In this document: in pieces, positions 18,006 to 27,598 of the stretch
How the letters are laid out: every line of letters begins with the position of its first letter
Position numbering within the stretch: the stretch's first letter is position 1
From: Pseudomonas azotoformans
GTDB taxonomy: Bacteria; Pseudomonadota; Gammaproteobacteria; Pseudomonadales; Pseudomonadaceae
Reading direction: 5' to 3'
Assembly: GCF_001579805.1 (NCBI RefSeq)
Contig: NZ_CP014546.1
Coordinates: 124,001 to 188,000 of the forward strand
DNA length: 64,000 nt
The notes under the pieces: generated by a model
The model's database searches: none
Seen by the model: only the letters and a program-made list of their open reading frames with translations
What the model was told of the DNA's origin: nothing
Translations under genes and position numbers: made by a program

Positions 18006-18347
18006 TCAGCCGGCGAGTTGCAGGTACTCGCCATAGGCGTGTGCAGCGGATGCGTCAGTAAAGGTCTGGAAGTCCATGCTGCGGACCACCATGTCGTTCA
18101 ACAACTCGGTCAGGATCATCAGGGCTGGTGAGTTGAAGTAGGCGCTCATCGCCTCCTCACTGCTCCAGAAACCGGAGATCAACCAGACATCTGGATCGAC
18201 CTGGGAATGCTGCAACGAGAATTGCAGGCAACCCTGAGCCTGACGGCCCGGTTCGATCAAACTGCTCAAGCGTGCACCGAGTTCGGTGCTGCACCCGGTG
18301 CGGGCGCGGATAAAGGCCATATGGCTCGCGGGAATGGGGGTGGACAT
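18006..18347 (-). CDS. Antibiotic biosynthesis monooxygenase (ABM) domain protein
   Basis: A 113-residue dimeric ferredoxin-like fold protein: FIRARTGCSTELGARL, then GCLQFSLQHSQVDPDVWLISGFWSSEEAMSAYFNSP. ABM proteins are small cofactor-independent oxygenases or quinone/aldehyde-handling proteins. ATG 18347 has a GGGAG ribosome binding site; the longer frame to 18413 is rejected. It is divergent from the AraC-type gene across a 328-bp spacer carrying an inverted pair of identical motifs, suggesting it is that regulator's target. Substrate unknown. Confidence 0.8.
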   Translation of the reverse strand: MSTPIPASHMAFIRARTGCSTELGARLSSLIEPGRQAQGCLQFSLQHSQVDPDVWLISGFWSSEEAMSAYFNSPALMILTELLNDMVVRSMDFQTFTDASAAHAYGEYLQLAG

Positions 18348-18462
18348 GTTCGACTCTCCCGTTGAGAAGTGATGCTCGGCAAGCACTGTGAGGGCGTGTT
18401 GCCACAGGATCAAAGATAACGGCGCGAGTGCGGGCGCGGTTAGTCAATTCCTGTCGGCTTAT

Positions 18463-18603
18463 TGCACAATCCTGCGAGAAGCGTAGAGAGGACGTCTGGC
18501 GCAGCTGTTTTATTCCATGGGCCAACGCCTTGTTTCAGGGAGATGACAGGTGTTGCGATTGCCTGATTCACGATGCGCCGCAGGATCAGGCAAGGATTGT
18601 GCA
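18463..18603. promoter_or_regulatory. Inverted pair of TGCACAATCCT motifs (putative AraC-family operators)
   Basis: TGCACAATCCT reads on the + strand at 18463-18473 (18463 itself is T, giving TGCACAATCCT), and its exact reverse complement AGGATTGTGCA lies at 18594-18604 within one base. Eleven bases match in both copies. They sit in the divergent intergenic region, one proximal to each gene, as expected for sites of the adjacent regulator. No other structure was recognised in this 328-bp interval. Confidence 0.5.
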
Positions 18604-18675
18604 GAATCGACGTAACACTTTTTGAAAAGCCGCCGCTAAGCTGAACCCATCGAAGTAGCCAGTAGAGGACGCTCC

Positions 18676-19605
18676 ATGTCGTCGCCCGAACATAAAGCCA
18701 TCCCCCTCGATGCCGAGATGGAAAAGCAGCGCGCCGAACTGGCCAGCATCGTGCACCGGCATACCTGGGAGGACGGCTCCTACGGTACCGCCATCACCAC
18801 CTTGTTCCTGAACCGCCACAACACGCCGCGTGACTTCATGCCGGTGTTGGTGGAGCCCGCTCTGTGCATCCTGGCCAGCGGCAGCAAGGAAGTGCGCCTG
18901 GCTGACGAGATCTTTGCCTACGACCCACTCAATTACCTGGTGTTCTCGGTGGCGATGCCGGTGGCTGGGCGGATCATCGAGGCCACCCCGGAAGACCCGA
19001 ACCTGTCGGTGCGCATCAATATCGACCCGGCGCAGCTAACGGCCTTGATCGCAGAGGCAGGCCCGATGGGGGTGCCGTCGCGCCCGACCTCCCGTGGCAT
19101 GTATGTCGACCGCATCGACGGCCAACTGCTCGACGCCGTGCTGCGCCTGGCGCGCCTGCTGGACTCGCCCAAAGACATCGCCATGCTGGCGCCGCTGATC
19201 AACCGCGAGATTCTTTATCGCCTGTTGCGGGGTCCCCAGGGTTATCGCCTGTATGAAATCGCCGTGGCCAACAGTCAGAGCCATCGGGTCAGCCAGGCGA
19301 TCAAATGGTTGAACGGCAACTACGAGCAACCGCTGCGCATCGACGACCTGGCCAAGGAAGTGAACCTCAGCGTCTCGACCTTGCACCACCGCTTCAAGGC
19401 GATCACCGCCATGAGCCCGTTGCAGTACCAGAAGCAACTGCGCTTGCAGGAAGCGCGGCGGTTGATGATCGCCGAAGGGTTGGAAGCGTCGGCGGCCGGG
19501 TATCGCGTGGGGTATGAAAGCCCGTCGCAGTTCAGCCGCGAGTACAGTCGGTTGTTTGGGGCGCCGCCCCTCAGAGATTTGGCCCGGCTGCGCCAGAGCA
19601 TTTAG
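18676..19605 (+). CDS. AraC-family transcriptional regulator
   Basis: A 309-residue regulator. The N-terminal AraC_N-type ligand domain (VEPALCILASGSKEVRL, MPVAGRII) is followed by a C-terminal double helix-turn-helix. The first HTH is LRIDDLAKEVNLSVSTLHHRFK and the second is AAGYRVGYESPSQFSREYSRLFG, both near residues 220-300. An AGAGGA ribosome binding site precedes the start. It is divergent from the ABM monooxygenase gene and convergent with gtrS, with a 4-bp overlap of stops. Members of this subfamily often respond to aldehydes, but the inducer here is not determinable. Confidence 0.88.
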   Translation: MSSPEHKAIPLDAEMEKQRAELASIVHRHTWEDGSYGTAITTLFLNRHNTPRDFMPVLVEPALCILASGSKEVRLADEIFAYDPLNYLVFSVAMPVAGRIIEATPEDPNLSVRINIDPAQLTALIAEAGPMGVPSRPTSRGMYVDRIDGQLLDAVLRLARLLDSPKDIAMLAPLINREILYRLLRGPQGYRLYEIAVANSQSHRVSQAIKWLNGNYEQPLRIDDLAKEVNLSVSTLHHRFKAITAMSPLQYQKQLRLQEARRLMIAEGLEASAAGYRVGYESPSQFSREYSRLFGAPPLRDLARLRQSI

Positions 19606-21071
19606 TCGAGAGTGCGCGGCAGTTGCAGGGTCACCCGCAACCCACCCTCACGCAAATTCTGCAGACTCACTTCCCCGCCATGGCTATGGGCAATGTTGCG
19701 CGCAATCCCCAGCCCCAGCCCGTAGCCCTGTTGCTGCCCGGCCAGGCGGAAGTGCGGTTCGAAGACTTGCTCCAGGCGTTGCTCGGGCACACCGGGGCCT
19801 TCGTCATCCACATGCAGGATAAATTCCACGCCATCGTCTTCGATGCGCAGATGGGCGTTCTGCCCGTACTTCAATGCGTTGTCGATCAGGTTGCCGATGC
19901 AACGCTTGAGCGCCAGCGGCTTGCCCGGATACGTCGTCAACGCCCGGCCATGCTGGGTCACGCGACCATTGCCGTTCGGCGCCAGGTACGGTTCCACCAG
20001 GCAGTCGAGCACATGGTTCAGGTCGACCGGCTCGATATTTTCGTGGATATCCGTGTCTTTCACGCATTGCAGCGCGCCCTTCACCAACAACTCCAGCTCA
20101 TCCAGGTCGCGGCCAAACTTGGTTTGCAGGTTCTCGTCTTCCAGCAATTCCACGCGCAGGCGCAGTCGGGTGATCGGTGTGCGCAAGTCGTGGGAAATCG
20201 CGCTGAACAACTGGCTGCGCTCGGTCAGGTAACGGCTGATGCGCTCGCGCATGGCATTGAACGCACGGCCCACTTCCACCACTTCGCTGCCGCCACCTTC
20301 GGCCACCGGCTCTACGTCGGCGCCCAGCGACATGTCCCGCGCGGCCCGTGCCAAGCGCTTGAGAGGGCGACTTTGCCAGTGCACCAGCAGGCCGATGAAC
20401 AGCAACAGGAAACCGCTGGTCAGCACGATAAACCACACCTGCTGGGACGGCAGGCCTTGTTCTTCCAGACTGGTGTAGGGCTCGGGCAATAGCGAGGCGA
20501 TGTACAGCCATTCACCGGGCGCGAGCTGGATCTGAGTGACCAGCACCGGCGGGTTTACCGGCTCCAGGGTCAGTGCGTAGTGGGCCCAGGAACGCGGCAG
20601 TTCATCAAGTTTGAGGCCGGCATTGAAGATACGCAGGTCCTCGGCGCTGACGAACTCCACCGAGATATGCACATCGGCGCCGAGGGTTTGTTTCAGCACT
20701 TCATCGACCGCCTCAAGCACCGCCTGCTTACGCGGGGTCTGCGGCAGGATGGCCATGTCCAAGGGGCGATCATTGAGGGTCACGACAAAACGCGTGCCGC
20801 CCATGCTGCGCAATTGATCGAGGACCAACGGACGGTAGGCCACCGGCAACGAACGGAAATAACTCACGCTGGCGGTCATCGAATGCGCCAGGCTGCGGGC
20901 GCTGGTGACCAGGCCTTCGAGCTGGGTGGCGCGCAACTGCGAGACCCAGATCACGCTGGACAGCGCCTGGGCAAACAACACTGCCAGCAGCGTCAGCAAC
21001 AGCATGCGCCCCAGCAAAGAACGGGGCACCGGGAAGCGGCGGCGGCGCTCAGTCAGATGTTCAGTGGGCAT
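19602..21071 (-). CDS. gtrS: GtrS sensor histidine kinase (glucose/2-ketogluconate sensing)
   Basis: A 489-residue membrane kinase. Two membrane helices (about 22-44 and 212-231) enclose a periplasmic sensor domain. HAMP follows, then the H box SAISHDLRTPITRL with H294, NLIDNAL, and GLGLGIA in the ATPase domain. ATG 21071 is the only true ATG; the frame otherwise opens at a TTG. It starts inside the end of gltR, which implies coupled translation. In P. aeruginosa and P. putida, GtrS/GltR controls outer-membrane and ABC glucose uptake with edd/gap genes; the glk-edd neighbourhood here agrees. Confidence 0.9.
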   Translation of the reverse strand: MPTEHLTERRRRFPVPRSLLGRMLLLTLLAVLFAQALSSVIWVSQLRATQLEGLVTSARSLAHSMTASVSYFRSLPVAYRPLVLDQLRSMGGTRFVVTLNDRPLDMAILPQTPRKQAVLEAVDEVLKQTLGADVHISVEFVSAEDLRIFNAGLKLDELPRSWAHYALTLEPVNPPVLVTQIQLAPGEWLYIASLLPEPYTSLEEQGLPSQQVWFIVLTSGFLLLFIGLLVHWQSRPLKRLARAARDMSLGADVEPVAEGGGSEVVEVGRAFNAMRERISRYLTERSQLFSAISHDLRTPITRLRLRVELLEDENLQTKFGRDLDELELLVKGALQCVKDTDIHENIEPVDLNHVLDCLVEPYLAPNGNGRVTQHGRALTTYPGKPLALKRCIGNLIDNALKYGQNAHLRIEDDGVEFILHVDDEGPGVPEQRLEQVFEPHFRLAGQQQGYGLGLGIARNIAHSHGGEVSLQNLREGGLRVTLQLPRTLD

Positions 21072-21795
21072 TGCCGGCAACCACGCTGGCTGCCAGTTGA
21101 TAACCGCTGCCGCGCACGGTACGGATCAGCCTCGGGGGTTTTTCAGTGTCGCGCAGGCGTTGGCGCAAGCGGCTGACGGCCATGTCGACGATACGGTCCA
21201 GCGGCATCAGGTCACGGCCACGGGTAGCGTTGCCGATGGTGTCGCGGTCGAGGATCTGTTGCGGGTGGTCGAGAAACAATTTGAGCAGGGCGAAATCGGC
21301 CCCGGAAAGGATCACTTCCTCGCCATCCACATGGAACAGGCGGTGGCTGATCATATCCAGGCGCCATTCATCGAACACCAACACTTCGCCACCACTGCTG
21401 CGTTCCTGGCCAAACTGGCAGCGACGCAACAGGGCTTTGATCCGCGCCTGCAACTCGCGGGGGCTGAAAGGCTTGCCGATGTAGTCGTCGGCGCCCAGCT
21501 CCAGGCCGATCACGCGGTCGGCCTCGTCGGAACTGGCGGTGAGCATGATGATCGGCACCTGCGCCTGGCGTGGGTGCTGGCGGATCCAGCGGCAAAGGCT
21601 GAAGCCGTCTTCGTCCGGCAACATCACATCGAGGATGACCAGGTCGCATGGCGCCTCGTTCATCGCCTGGCGGAACCCCGCACCATCCGGCACGCCACGC
21701 ACCTGGAAACCGGCGCGACTGAGGTAGGTCTGCAGCAATTCGCGGATTTCCTGGTCGTCGTCGACGAGGAGAATCGATTTACTGATTACGCTCAC
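21061..21795 (-). CDS. gltR: GltR two-component response regulator
   Basis: A 244-residue OmpR-family regulator. Receiver residues are D12-D14, phosphoacceptor D56 (ILDVMLPDEDG) and K108. A winged-helix DNA-binding domain ends IRTVRGSGYQL. The start is GTG 21795, with a strong AAGGAGG ribosome binding site; the much longer frame to 22176 runs antisense-like through glk in another frame and is rejected. The gene lies 32 bp downstream of glk and overlaps gtrS by 11 bp, so glk-gltR-gtrS is probably cotranscribed with edd. Confidence 0.93.
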   Translation of the reverse strand: MSVISKSILLVDDDQEIRELLQTYLSRAGFQVRGVPDGAGFRQAMNEAPCDLVILDVMLPDEDGFSLCRWIRQHPRQAQVPIIMLTASSDEADRVIGLELGADDYIGKPFSPRELQARIKALLRRCQFGQERSSGGEVLVFDEWRLDMISHRLFHVDGEEVILSGADFALLKLFLDHPQQILDRDTIGNATRGRDLMPLDRIVDMAVSRLRQRLRDTEKPPRLIRTVRGSGYQLAASVVAGNAH

Positions 21796-21827
21796 GGGGT
21801 CCTCCTTGTTGTTATAAGTGTTGCAGG

Positions 21828-22784
21828 TCAGGCAAACGCCTGTTCCAACGCGACGCCGGCCCCGGTCAACCCGGAATACGGCGCGGTTACCAACCACACC
21901 GGAATGCCCTTGAAGTAGTCGCTCATGCAGCCCTTGTCGGCGAAACTCTTGGCAAAGCCGCTGTTGATAAAGAAGTCGGCAAACCTCGGTATCACCCCAC
22001 CCACGATGTACACGCCACCGCGTCCACCGGTGGTCAGCACATTGTTGCCGGCGACGCGGCCCAGCCAGATGCTGAACTGGTCCAATACTTCCATCGCCAC
22101 CGGGTCGCCGGCCAAGCCTGCGGCCGTGATGGCCTCGGGGGTTTCCAGTACCGGCGTGTGGCCGTCGACCGCGCAAATGGCACGGTACAGACGCGGCAAC
22201 CCGCCACCGCTCAAGGCGGTTTCGGCGCTGACGTGGCCGATCTCAGTGTAGATGTGCTGCCACAGCTGGGTTTCACGCGGGCTGCTCAGGGGCAGGTCGA
22301 CATGCCCGCCCTCCCCCGGCAACGCCGCAAAACGACCTGCGCCGAGGTCCAGCAGCGTCCCGACTCCCAGGCCTGTGCCAGGGCCAATCACTACCGCCGG
22401 GCGCAACGGCTCCGGCGTACCCTCGCAAACCACACGGAATTCGTCGGGCTTGAGGCGGGTCATGCCCAGGGCCATGGCCGAGAAGTCATTGACCAGCAGC
22501 AGTTCATCGACCTGCAACGTCTTGCAAAACGCAGTCTTGCTCAGGCGCCAGTGGTTGTTGGTGAATTTAAATTCATCGCCGCTCACCGGTCCGGCGACCG
22601 ACAGGCACACCGCACCGATTTCGCCGATTTGCAGGCCTTCCTCGTTGAGGTAAACCTTGATCGCGTCTTCAGGGCTGGAGTGATCCGCCGTGGCATGCAC
22701 GCGGATCGAATGCAGTTCCTGATCGCGCCACAACGCGAAACGGGCGTTGGTGCCCCCGATATCACCGACCAGCGCAAGCTTCAC
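21828..22784 (-). CDS. glk: Glucokinase
   Basis: Phosphorylates cytoplasmic glucose to glucose-6-phosphate for the Entner-Doudoroff pathway. The 318 residues begin with the phosphate-binding loop [22 protein letters not shown] carries the catalytic Asp, GPGTGLGVG follows, and the EGGHVDLP sugar-binding motif is present, with [12 protein letters not shown] near the C-terminus. It is a bacterial group A glucokinase of normal length. The start overlaps the edd stop by 4 bp. Confidence 0.96.
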   Translation of the reverse strand: MKLALVGDIGGTNARFALWRDQELHSIRVHATADHSSPEDAIKVYLNEEGLQIGEIGAVCLSVAGPVSGDEFKFTNNHWRLSKTAFCKTLQVDELLLVNDFSAMALGMTRLKPDEFRVVCEGTPEPLRPAVVIGPGTGLGVGTLLDLGAGRFAALPGEGGHVDLPLSSPRETQLWQHIYTEIGHVSAETALSGGGLPRLYRAICAVDGHTPVLETPEAITAAGLAGDPVAMEVLDQFSIWLGRVAGNNVLTTGGRGGVYIVGGVIPRFADFFINSGFAKSFADKGCMSDYFKGIPVWLVTAPYSGLTGAGVALEQAFA

Positions 22785-24607
22785 TTAAGCGTCTCCAAGG
22801 CAGAGGTAAAGGCGCTGGCGCCCTGCTCTGCGGAGCTTGCGGCCAAGCGCATAAATGCAAACAGCTCGCGACCGGCCCCCACGTTATTGCCCAACAGGCC
22901 CGTGGCAGGCGCGCGCGCTGCAAATTCGTCGGCGTCCACCTTAAGCTCCAAGGTGCCCTTCACGCCATCCACGCGAATGATATCGCCATCGCGTACCCGC
23001 GCCAGTGGCCCGCCGCTCTGGGCTTCGGGGTTGACGTGAATCGCGGCGGGGATCTTACCCGACGCGCCGGACATGCGCCCGTCTGTTACCAGTGCGACTT
23101 TGAAGCCACGGTCTTGCAACACGCCGAGGAACGGCGTCATCTTGTGCAATTCGGGCATGCCATTGGAGCGCGGGCCCTGGAAGCGCATGACGGCCACGAA
23201 GTCTTTTTCCAACTGGCCGGCCTTGAACGCGTCGGCCAGGTCTTGCTGGTCCTGGAACACCACCGCCGGTGCTTCAACAATCTGATGCTCCGGCGCCACG
23301 GCCGACACTTTCATCACGCCGCGACCGAGGTTGCCTTCCATCACACGCAAGCCGCCTTCCGGCGAAAACGCTCGGGCCACGGGACGCAGGATGCTTTCAT
23401 CGAGGCTTTCGATCGGGCCATCGCGCCAGATCAGTTCGCCGTCGACCAGGAAGGGCTCCTGGGTGTAGCGGCTCAGGCCCTTACCGGCCACGGTGTTGAC
23501 GTCTTCGTGGAGCAGGCCAGCTTCGAGCAGTTCGCGGATCAGGAACGACATGCCGCCCGCCGCCTGGAAGTGGTTGATGTCGGCCTTGCCGTTTGGATAC
23601 ACGTGGGACAGGGTCGGCACCACCTCGGAGAGGTCGGCCATGTCGTCCCAAGTGAGGATGATGCCCGCCGACATGGCGATGGCTGGCATGTGCAGGGTGT
23701 GGTTGGTCGAACCGCCGGTGGCGTTGAGGGCGATGATGGAGTTGACGATGGATTTCTCGTCGACGATCTCGCCGATCGGCATGAAGCTGCCGTTGGCTTT
23801 GGTCAGGCGCGTGACCTGGTGCGCGGCCTCGCGGGTCAGCGCATCGCGCAGCGGCGTGTACGGGTTGACGAACGAGGCGCCCGGCAGGTGCAGGCCCATC
23901 ACTTCCATCAGCAGCTGGTTGGTGTTGGCGGTGCCGTAGAAGGTGCAGGTGCCGGGGCTGTGATAGGACTTCATCTCCGATTCCAGCAGCTCTTCGCGAG
24001 TGGCCTTACCTTCGGCATAACGCTGGCGCACGTCGGCTTTCTGCTTGTTGGAGATGCCCGACGGCATCGGGCCGCCCGGCACGAAGATCATCGGCAGGTG
24101 GCCGTAGCGCAACGCGCCCATCATCAGGCCGGGGACGATCTTGTCGCAAATGCCCAGCATCAGCGCGGCATCGAACATGTTGTGGGACAGCGCTACCGCC
24201 GTGGACATGGCAATGACTTCACGGCTGAGCAGGCTCAACTCCATGCCCGGCTCGCCCTGGGTCACGCCATCGCACATCGCGGGGGTGCCGCCGGCGAACT
24301 GGCCGACCGAGCCGACTTCGCGCAAGGCTTTCTTGATTTGTTCAGGGAAATGCTCGTACGGCTGGTGAGCCGAGAGCATGTCGTTATATGACGAAACAAT
24401 TGCCACGTTGGCGGCATTCATCATGCGCAGACTATTTTTATCTTCAGTGCCGCAACCGGCCACGCCGTGGGCGAAGTTGGCGCATTGCAGCTTGCCGCGC
24501 ATCGGACCGTCGGTGGCTGCACCGCGAATGAGCGCAAGGTAGGCCTCGCGGGTGGCGCGGCTACGGGCGATAAGCCGTTCGGTGACCTCAAGAACGCGGG
24601 GATGCAT
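22781..24607 (-). CDS. edd: Phosphogluconate dehydratase
   Basis: Dehydrates 6-phosphogluconate to KDPG, the first committed Entner-Doudoroff step, using an Fe-S cluster. The 608-residue protein has IlvD/Edd-family motifs: [14 protein letters not shown], the cluster cysteine in [42 protein letters not shown], and [20 protein letters not shown]. It is the first gene of edd-glk-gltR-gtrS and is divergent from gap-1. The promoter region contains two HexR-type operators. No eda gene is present in the window. Confidence 0.97.
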   Translation of the reverse strand: MHPRVLEVTERLIARSRATREAYLALIRGAATDGPMRGKLQCANFAHGVAGCGTEDKNSLRMMNAANVAIVSSYNDMLSAHQPYEHFPEQIKKALREVGSVGQFAGGTPAMCDGVTQGEPGMELSLLSREVIAMSTAVALSHNMFDAALMLGICDKIVPGLMMGALRYGHLPMIFVPGGPMPSGISNKQKADVRQRYAEGKATREELLESEMKSYHSPGTCTFYGTANTNQLLMEVMGLHLPGASFVNPYTPLRDALTREAAHQVTRLTKANGSFMPIGEIVDEKSIVNSIIALNATGGSTNHTLHMPAIAMSAGIILTWDDMADLSEVVPTLSHVYPNGKADINHFQAAGGMSFLIRELLEAGLLHEDVNTVAGKGLSRYTQEPFLVDGELIWRDGPIESLDESILRPVARAFSPEGGLRVMEGNLGRGVMKVSAVAPEHQIVEAPAVVFQDQQDLADAFKAGQLEKDFVAVMRFQGPRSNGMPELHKMTPFLGVLQDRGFKVALVTDGRMSGASGKIPAAIHVNPEAQSGGPLARVRDGDIIRVDGVKGTLELKVDADEFAARAPATGLLGNNVGAGRELFAFMRLAASSAEQGASAFTSALETLK

Positions 24608-24727
24608 GTGTAGAACTCCAGGCTAACGGATGTGGCGACCTGAGTGTCTATGCTGATCAAACGCCCGCAGCGCATGGGATGGCAGGGAGTCGTTTGGATC
24701 ATCGGACCAGTTGATTCAGGTCACTCG

Positions 24728-24742
24728 TTGTAGATTGAACAA
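24728..24742. promoter_or_regulatory. HexR-type operator, edd-proximal
   Basis: TTGT-AGATTGA-ACAA fits the HexR consensus TTGT-N7/8-ACAA known from P. putida edd and gap-1 promoters. HexR releases this site on binding KDPG. The hexR gene is not in the window. Confidence 0.65.
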
Positions 24743-24789
24743 AATATTGCCACTAAAAAGGCTTGTTTTCTATTTTTATGCGAATAATC

Positions 24790-24804
24790 TTGTAATTCTT
24801 ACAA
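24790..24804. promoter_or_regulatory. HexR-type operator, gap-1-proximal
   Basis: TTGT-AATTCTT-ACAA is a near-perfect palindrome (TTGTAA/TTACAA arms) with the same N7 spacing. It lies 24 bp before the gap-1 start, where bound repressor would block transcription. It is 62 bp from the first site. Confidence 0.75.
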
Positions 24805-24828
24805 CAAATCGACGACAGGCACTTTCCA

Positions 24829-25830
24829 ATGACTCTTCGTATCGCAATCAATGGTTTTGGCCGTATCGGCCGTAATGTCCTGCGCGCACTGTATACCCAA
24901 GGCTACCGCCAGGATTTGCAGATCGTCGCCATCAACGATCTGGGCGACAGTTCGATCAACGCCCACCTGCTCAAATACGACACCGTGCATGGCACTTTCG
25001 ACGCAGAGGTCGCCCACGATCAGGAAAGCCTGACCGTCAATGGTGACCGGATTGCCGTCAGTGCCATTCGCAACCCCGCCGACCTGCCGTGGGCTGCGCA
25101 CAAGATCGACGTGGTGTTCGAATGCACCGGTCTGTTCACCGACCGTGACAAGGCTGCCGCCCATATTACCGCCGGCGCGCGCAAGGTGATCATCTCGGCA
25201 CCGGCCAAGGGCGCGGACGCCACCGTGGTCTACGGTGTGAACCACGACATTCTGCGCCAATCCCACCAGATCATCTCCAACGCGTCGTGCACCACCAACT
25301 GCCTGGCGCCTGTGGCCCAGGTGCTGCACCGCGAGTTGGGCATCGAAAGTGGCCTGATGACCACGATTCACGCCTACACCAATGACCAGAACCTGACCGA
25401 CGTCTACCACACCGACCCGTACCGTGCGCGTTCGGCCACCCAGAACATGATCCCGAGCAAGACCGGCGCAGCTGAAGCCGTCGGCCTGGTGCTGCCGGAA
25501 CTGGCGGGCAAGTTGACCGGCATGGCGGTGCGTGTACCGGTGATCAACGTGTCGCTGGTGGACCTCACCGTGCAGTTGAAGAAAGAAGCCACTGCCGAAC
25601 AGGTCAATGCGTTGCTCAAGGATGCCAGCCAGCATTCCAAGATCCTTGGTTACAACACCTTGCCGCTGGTTTCCAGCGACTTCAATCACAACCCGTTGTC
25701 GTCGATCTTCGATGCCAATCACACCAAAGTCAGTGGCAAATTGCTGAAAGTGTTGGCTTGGTATGACAACGAGTGGGGCTTCTCCAACCGTATGTTGGAT
25801 AACTGCCTGGCGCTGTGTAACGCCGAATAA
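24829..25830 (+). CDS. gapA: Glyceraldehyde-3-phosphate dehydrogenase (Gap-1, type I)
   Basis: Oxidises glyceraldehyde-3-phosphate to 1,3-bisphosphoglycerate. The 333 residues contain the N-terminal NAD-binding GFGRIGR, the catalytic motif [12 protein letters not shown] with C154, and partner H181 ([10 protein letters not shown]). The [13 protein letters not shown]-terminal motif is present. Its divergence from edd and the paired HexR sites identify it as the Entner-Doudoroff-linked isoform rather than a gluconeogenic one. The downstream 91-bp gap carries the Fur-like box of the next operon. Confidence 0.96.
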   Translation: MTLRIAINGFGRIGRNVLRALYTQGYRQDLQIVAINDLGDSSINAHLLKYDTVHGTFDAEVAHDQESLTVNGDRIAVSAIRNPADLPWAAHKIDVVFECTGLFTDRDKAAAHITAGARKVIISAPAKGADATVVYGVNHDILRQSHQIISNASCTTNCLAPVAQVLHRELGIESGLMTTIHAYTNDQNLTDVYHTDPYRARSATQNMIPSKTGAAEAVGLVLPELAGKLTGMAVRVPVINVSLVDLTVQLKKEATAEQVNALLKDASQHSKILGYNTLPLVSSDFNHNPLSSIFDANHTKVSGKLLKVLAWYDNEWGFSNRMLDNCLALCNAE

Positions 25831-25877
25831 CCCTCACGGGAAAAGGCTCACAGAAATAGCTACTTGCCATTTGCGTT

Positions 25878-25896
25878 GATGATAAGCATTATCATT
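25878..25896. promoter_or_regulatory. Fur box upstream of the ECF sigma gene
   Basis: GATGATAAGCATTATCATT contains the palindrome TGATAA-GCA-TTATCA and closely resembles the 19-bp Fur consensus. It lies 26 bp before the sigma factor start, consistent with iron repression of the heme-signalling operon. Confidence 0.75.
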
Positions 25897-25921
25897 CACT
25901 GCAAATCGGTCTGGTATCACT

Positions 25922-26440
25922 GTGAGCCAATCTCGCTTCAACCACGTTTTTCTCACCCAACGGGTGGTTCTGCTTCGCACCTTGCAGCGGATGGTGAATA
26001 ACCACAGCACCGCCGAGGACCTGTTGCAGGAAACCTACCTGCGCGTGACTCGGGCCCTGAGCGAGCGGCCGATCGATCACCTTGAACCTTTTGTCTATCA
26101 GACGGCGCGCAACCTGGCGCTGGATCATCTGCGCGCGCGCAGGATCCAGGCCCGCACGCTGCAGGAAGATGTCCCGCTGGATGTCCTGCAAAGCGTCGCT
26201 GCCCCCATCAGCACACCCGAAGATGCCACCCAGGCCGAGCAAATGCTTGAAGCCTTGAGCGTCAGCCTGGGCCAGTTGAGCGCCCGCCAACAGCAGATCT
26301 TCATCCTCAGCCGCCTGCATGGTTGCAGCTACCAAGAGATTGCCGATCAGTTGGAAGTGTCCTTGAGCACCGTGCAAAAGGAACTCAAATTGATCATGGC
26401 CATCTGTGTAGGTGTGGCCGAACGGCTGGATCGGCCTTAA
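25922..26440 (+). CDS. ECF sigma factor, FecI/HxuI-like
   Basis: A 172-residue iron-starvation sigma factor. Region 2 (EDLLQETYLRVTRAL, PFVYQTARNLALDHLR) and region 4 (ARQQQIFILSRLHGCSYQEIADQLEVSLSTVQKEL) are intact. The start is GTG 25922. It is followed by a FecR-like anti-sigma gene and a TonB receptor, the usual cell-surface-signalling order; the equivalent P. aeruginosa heme system is HxuIRA. It should transcribe the receptor gene when heme binds the receptor. A Fur box lies directly upstream. Confidence 0.9.
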   Translation: MSQSRFNHVFLTQRVVLLRTLQRMVNNHSTAEDLLQETYLRVTRALSERPIDHLEPFVYQTARNLALDHLRARRIQARTLQEDVPLDVLQSVAAPISTPEDATQAEQMLEALSVSLGQLSARQQQIFILSRLHGCSYQEIADQLEVSLSTVQKELKLIMAICVGVAERLDRP

Positions 26441-26514
26441 GCTTCACCCGAAAGAAGCGTCGACCCAGGCTGTAGGAAAGTTGAATAGAACGTGGCGAAG
26501 ACCCGAGGAACACC

Positions 26515-27483
26515 GTGACGGACCCGAATAAACTGCAGCCCCATGAGCTGGCTCATGAGGTGTTGCAAGACACGGCTATGGATCAAGCCCTCGACTGGCT
26601 GATCGCCTTGCAGTGCCCGCAACCCGGGCAGCAAGCCGAATTCGAAGCCTGGCTGGCCAGCGATCCCGCCCACGTTCATGCTTTCGCCAAGGCCCAGGCC
26701 GCCTGGGGTGGCGCGCCGGTGCACAGTGCCGCCGTCGCACTGGCCGTACCGCGCAAGCCCAGCGCCTGGCGCCGCATCAAACCGCATTGGAAACCACTGG
26801 CTACCGCCGCCGTGCTGCTGATCGGCCTGTTCAGCTTCAGCAACCTGCCGGTACGCCTGCAAGCCGACCACCTCACCGTGGTGGGCGAACGCCAGCGCCT
26901 GCAACTGGACGACGGCTCCAAGGTGCTGCTGAACACCAACTCGGCGTTTTCCAGCAGCATCAAGGACCACCAGCGCATCGCCCGCCTGTACCAGGGCGAG
27001 GCGTTTTTCGAAATCGTGCCCAGCCACGGCCTGCCCCTGGAAATCGACGCCGGCCCTGTCCGTGCCAGCGTGCGCGATACGGCTTTTGCCGTGCGTTACC
27101 TGAATGGCGAAGCCCAGGTGCAAGTGCAACGCGGCGATGTCGACCTGAGCAACACCTTCGATGATGCCCGCGTGCGCCTGAGCGCCGGTGAAAGCATCCG
27201 CATCGGGCCCAAGGGCTTCGGCCAGCCGGCCAAGCTGGACGCCAACAAGGACCTGGCCTGGGTGCAAGGACGGCTGATTTTCGAAAACTGCCCGATGAGC
27301 GAAGTGCTCGCCGAGTTGCGTCGCTATTACCCGGGTTGGATCGTCAACACCAATGACCAACTGGCCAGTGTCGCCGTCACCGGCAATTATCGCCTCGACC
27401 AGCCTCTGGATGTGGTGCGATCCCTGGCCCACATCACCTCGGCCAAGCTGTCGGAATACCCGGCGCTGGTGATCTTGAACTAA
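26515..27483 (+). CDS. FecR-family anti-sigma / signal transducer
   Basis: A 322-residue inner-membrane protein. An N-terminal cytoplasmic anti-sigma domain (DUF4880, AMDQALDWLIALQ...FEAWLASDPAHVHAF) is followed by one membrane helix near residues 96-112. The periplasmic FecR domain (LDDGSKVLLNTNSAFS, ARLYQGEAFFEI) and a C-terminal STN-like part complete it. The start is GTG 26515 with GAGGAA upstream. It should receive the signal from the receptor's N-terminal STN domain and control the neighbouring sigma factor. It lies 74 bp after the sigma gene. Confidence 0.9.
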   Translation: MTDPNKLQPHELAHEVLQDTAMDQALDWLIALQCPQPGQQAEFEAWLASDPAHVHAFAKAQAAWGGAPVHSAAVALAVPRKPSAWRRIKPHWKPLATAAVLLIGLFSFSNLPVRLQADHLTVVGERQRLQLDDGSKVLLNTNSAFSSSIKDHQRIARLYQGEAFFEIVPSHGLPLEIDAGPVRASVRDTAFAVRYLNGEAQVQVQRGDVDLSNTFDDARVRLSAGESIRIGPKGFGQPAKLDANKDLAWVQGRLIFENCPMSEVLAELRRYYPGWIVNTNDQLASVAVTGNYRLDQPLDVVRSLAHITSAKLSEYPALVILN

Positions 27484-27499
27484 ATGAGAATTATTTTTA
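27482..27499. promoter_or_regulatory. Fur-like site upstream of the TonB receptor
   Basis: AAATGAGAATTATTTTTA resembles Pseudomonas Fur-box halves (AATGAGAAT-ATT) and overlaps the fecR-like stop. The 115-bp gap also contains CGTCT elements typical of iron-starvation sigma -10 regions, but I could not pair them confidently with a -35 element. Confidence 0.4.
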
Positions 27500-27598
27500 C
27501 TCGATAGCTGAGGGTGGTACGTCTCGTCTTAGCCAATGCAACTGATTCCTATTTGTTTCAGTTCGCAACTATAAGATTCGTACCCCGGAGCGCTCTCG

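Noticed and set aside
21796..22176. N-terminal extension of gltR
   Set aside because: The upstream part lies inside glk in another frame; GTG 21795 has a strong ribosome binding site and the receiver domain starts there.
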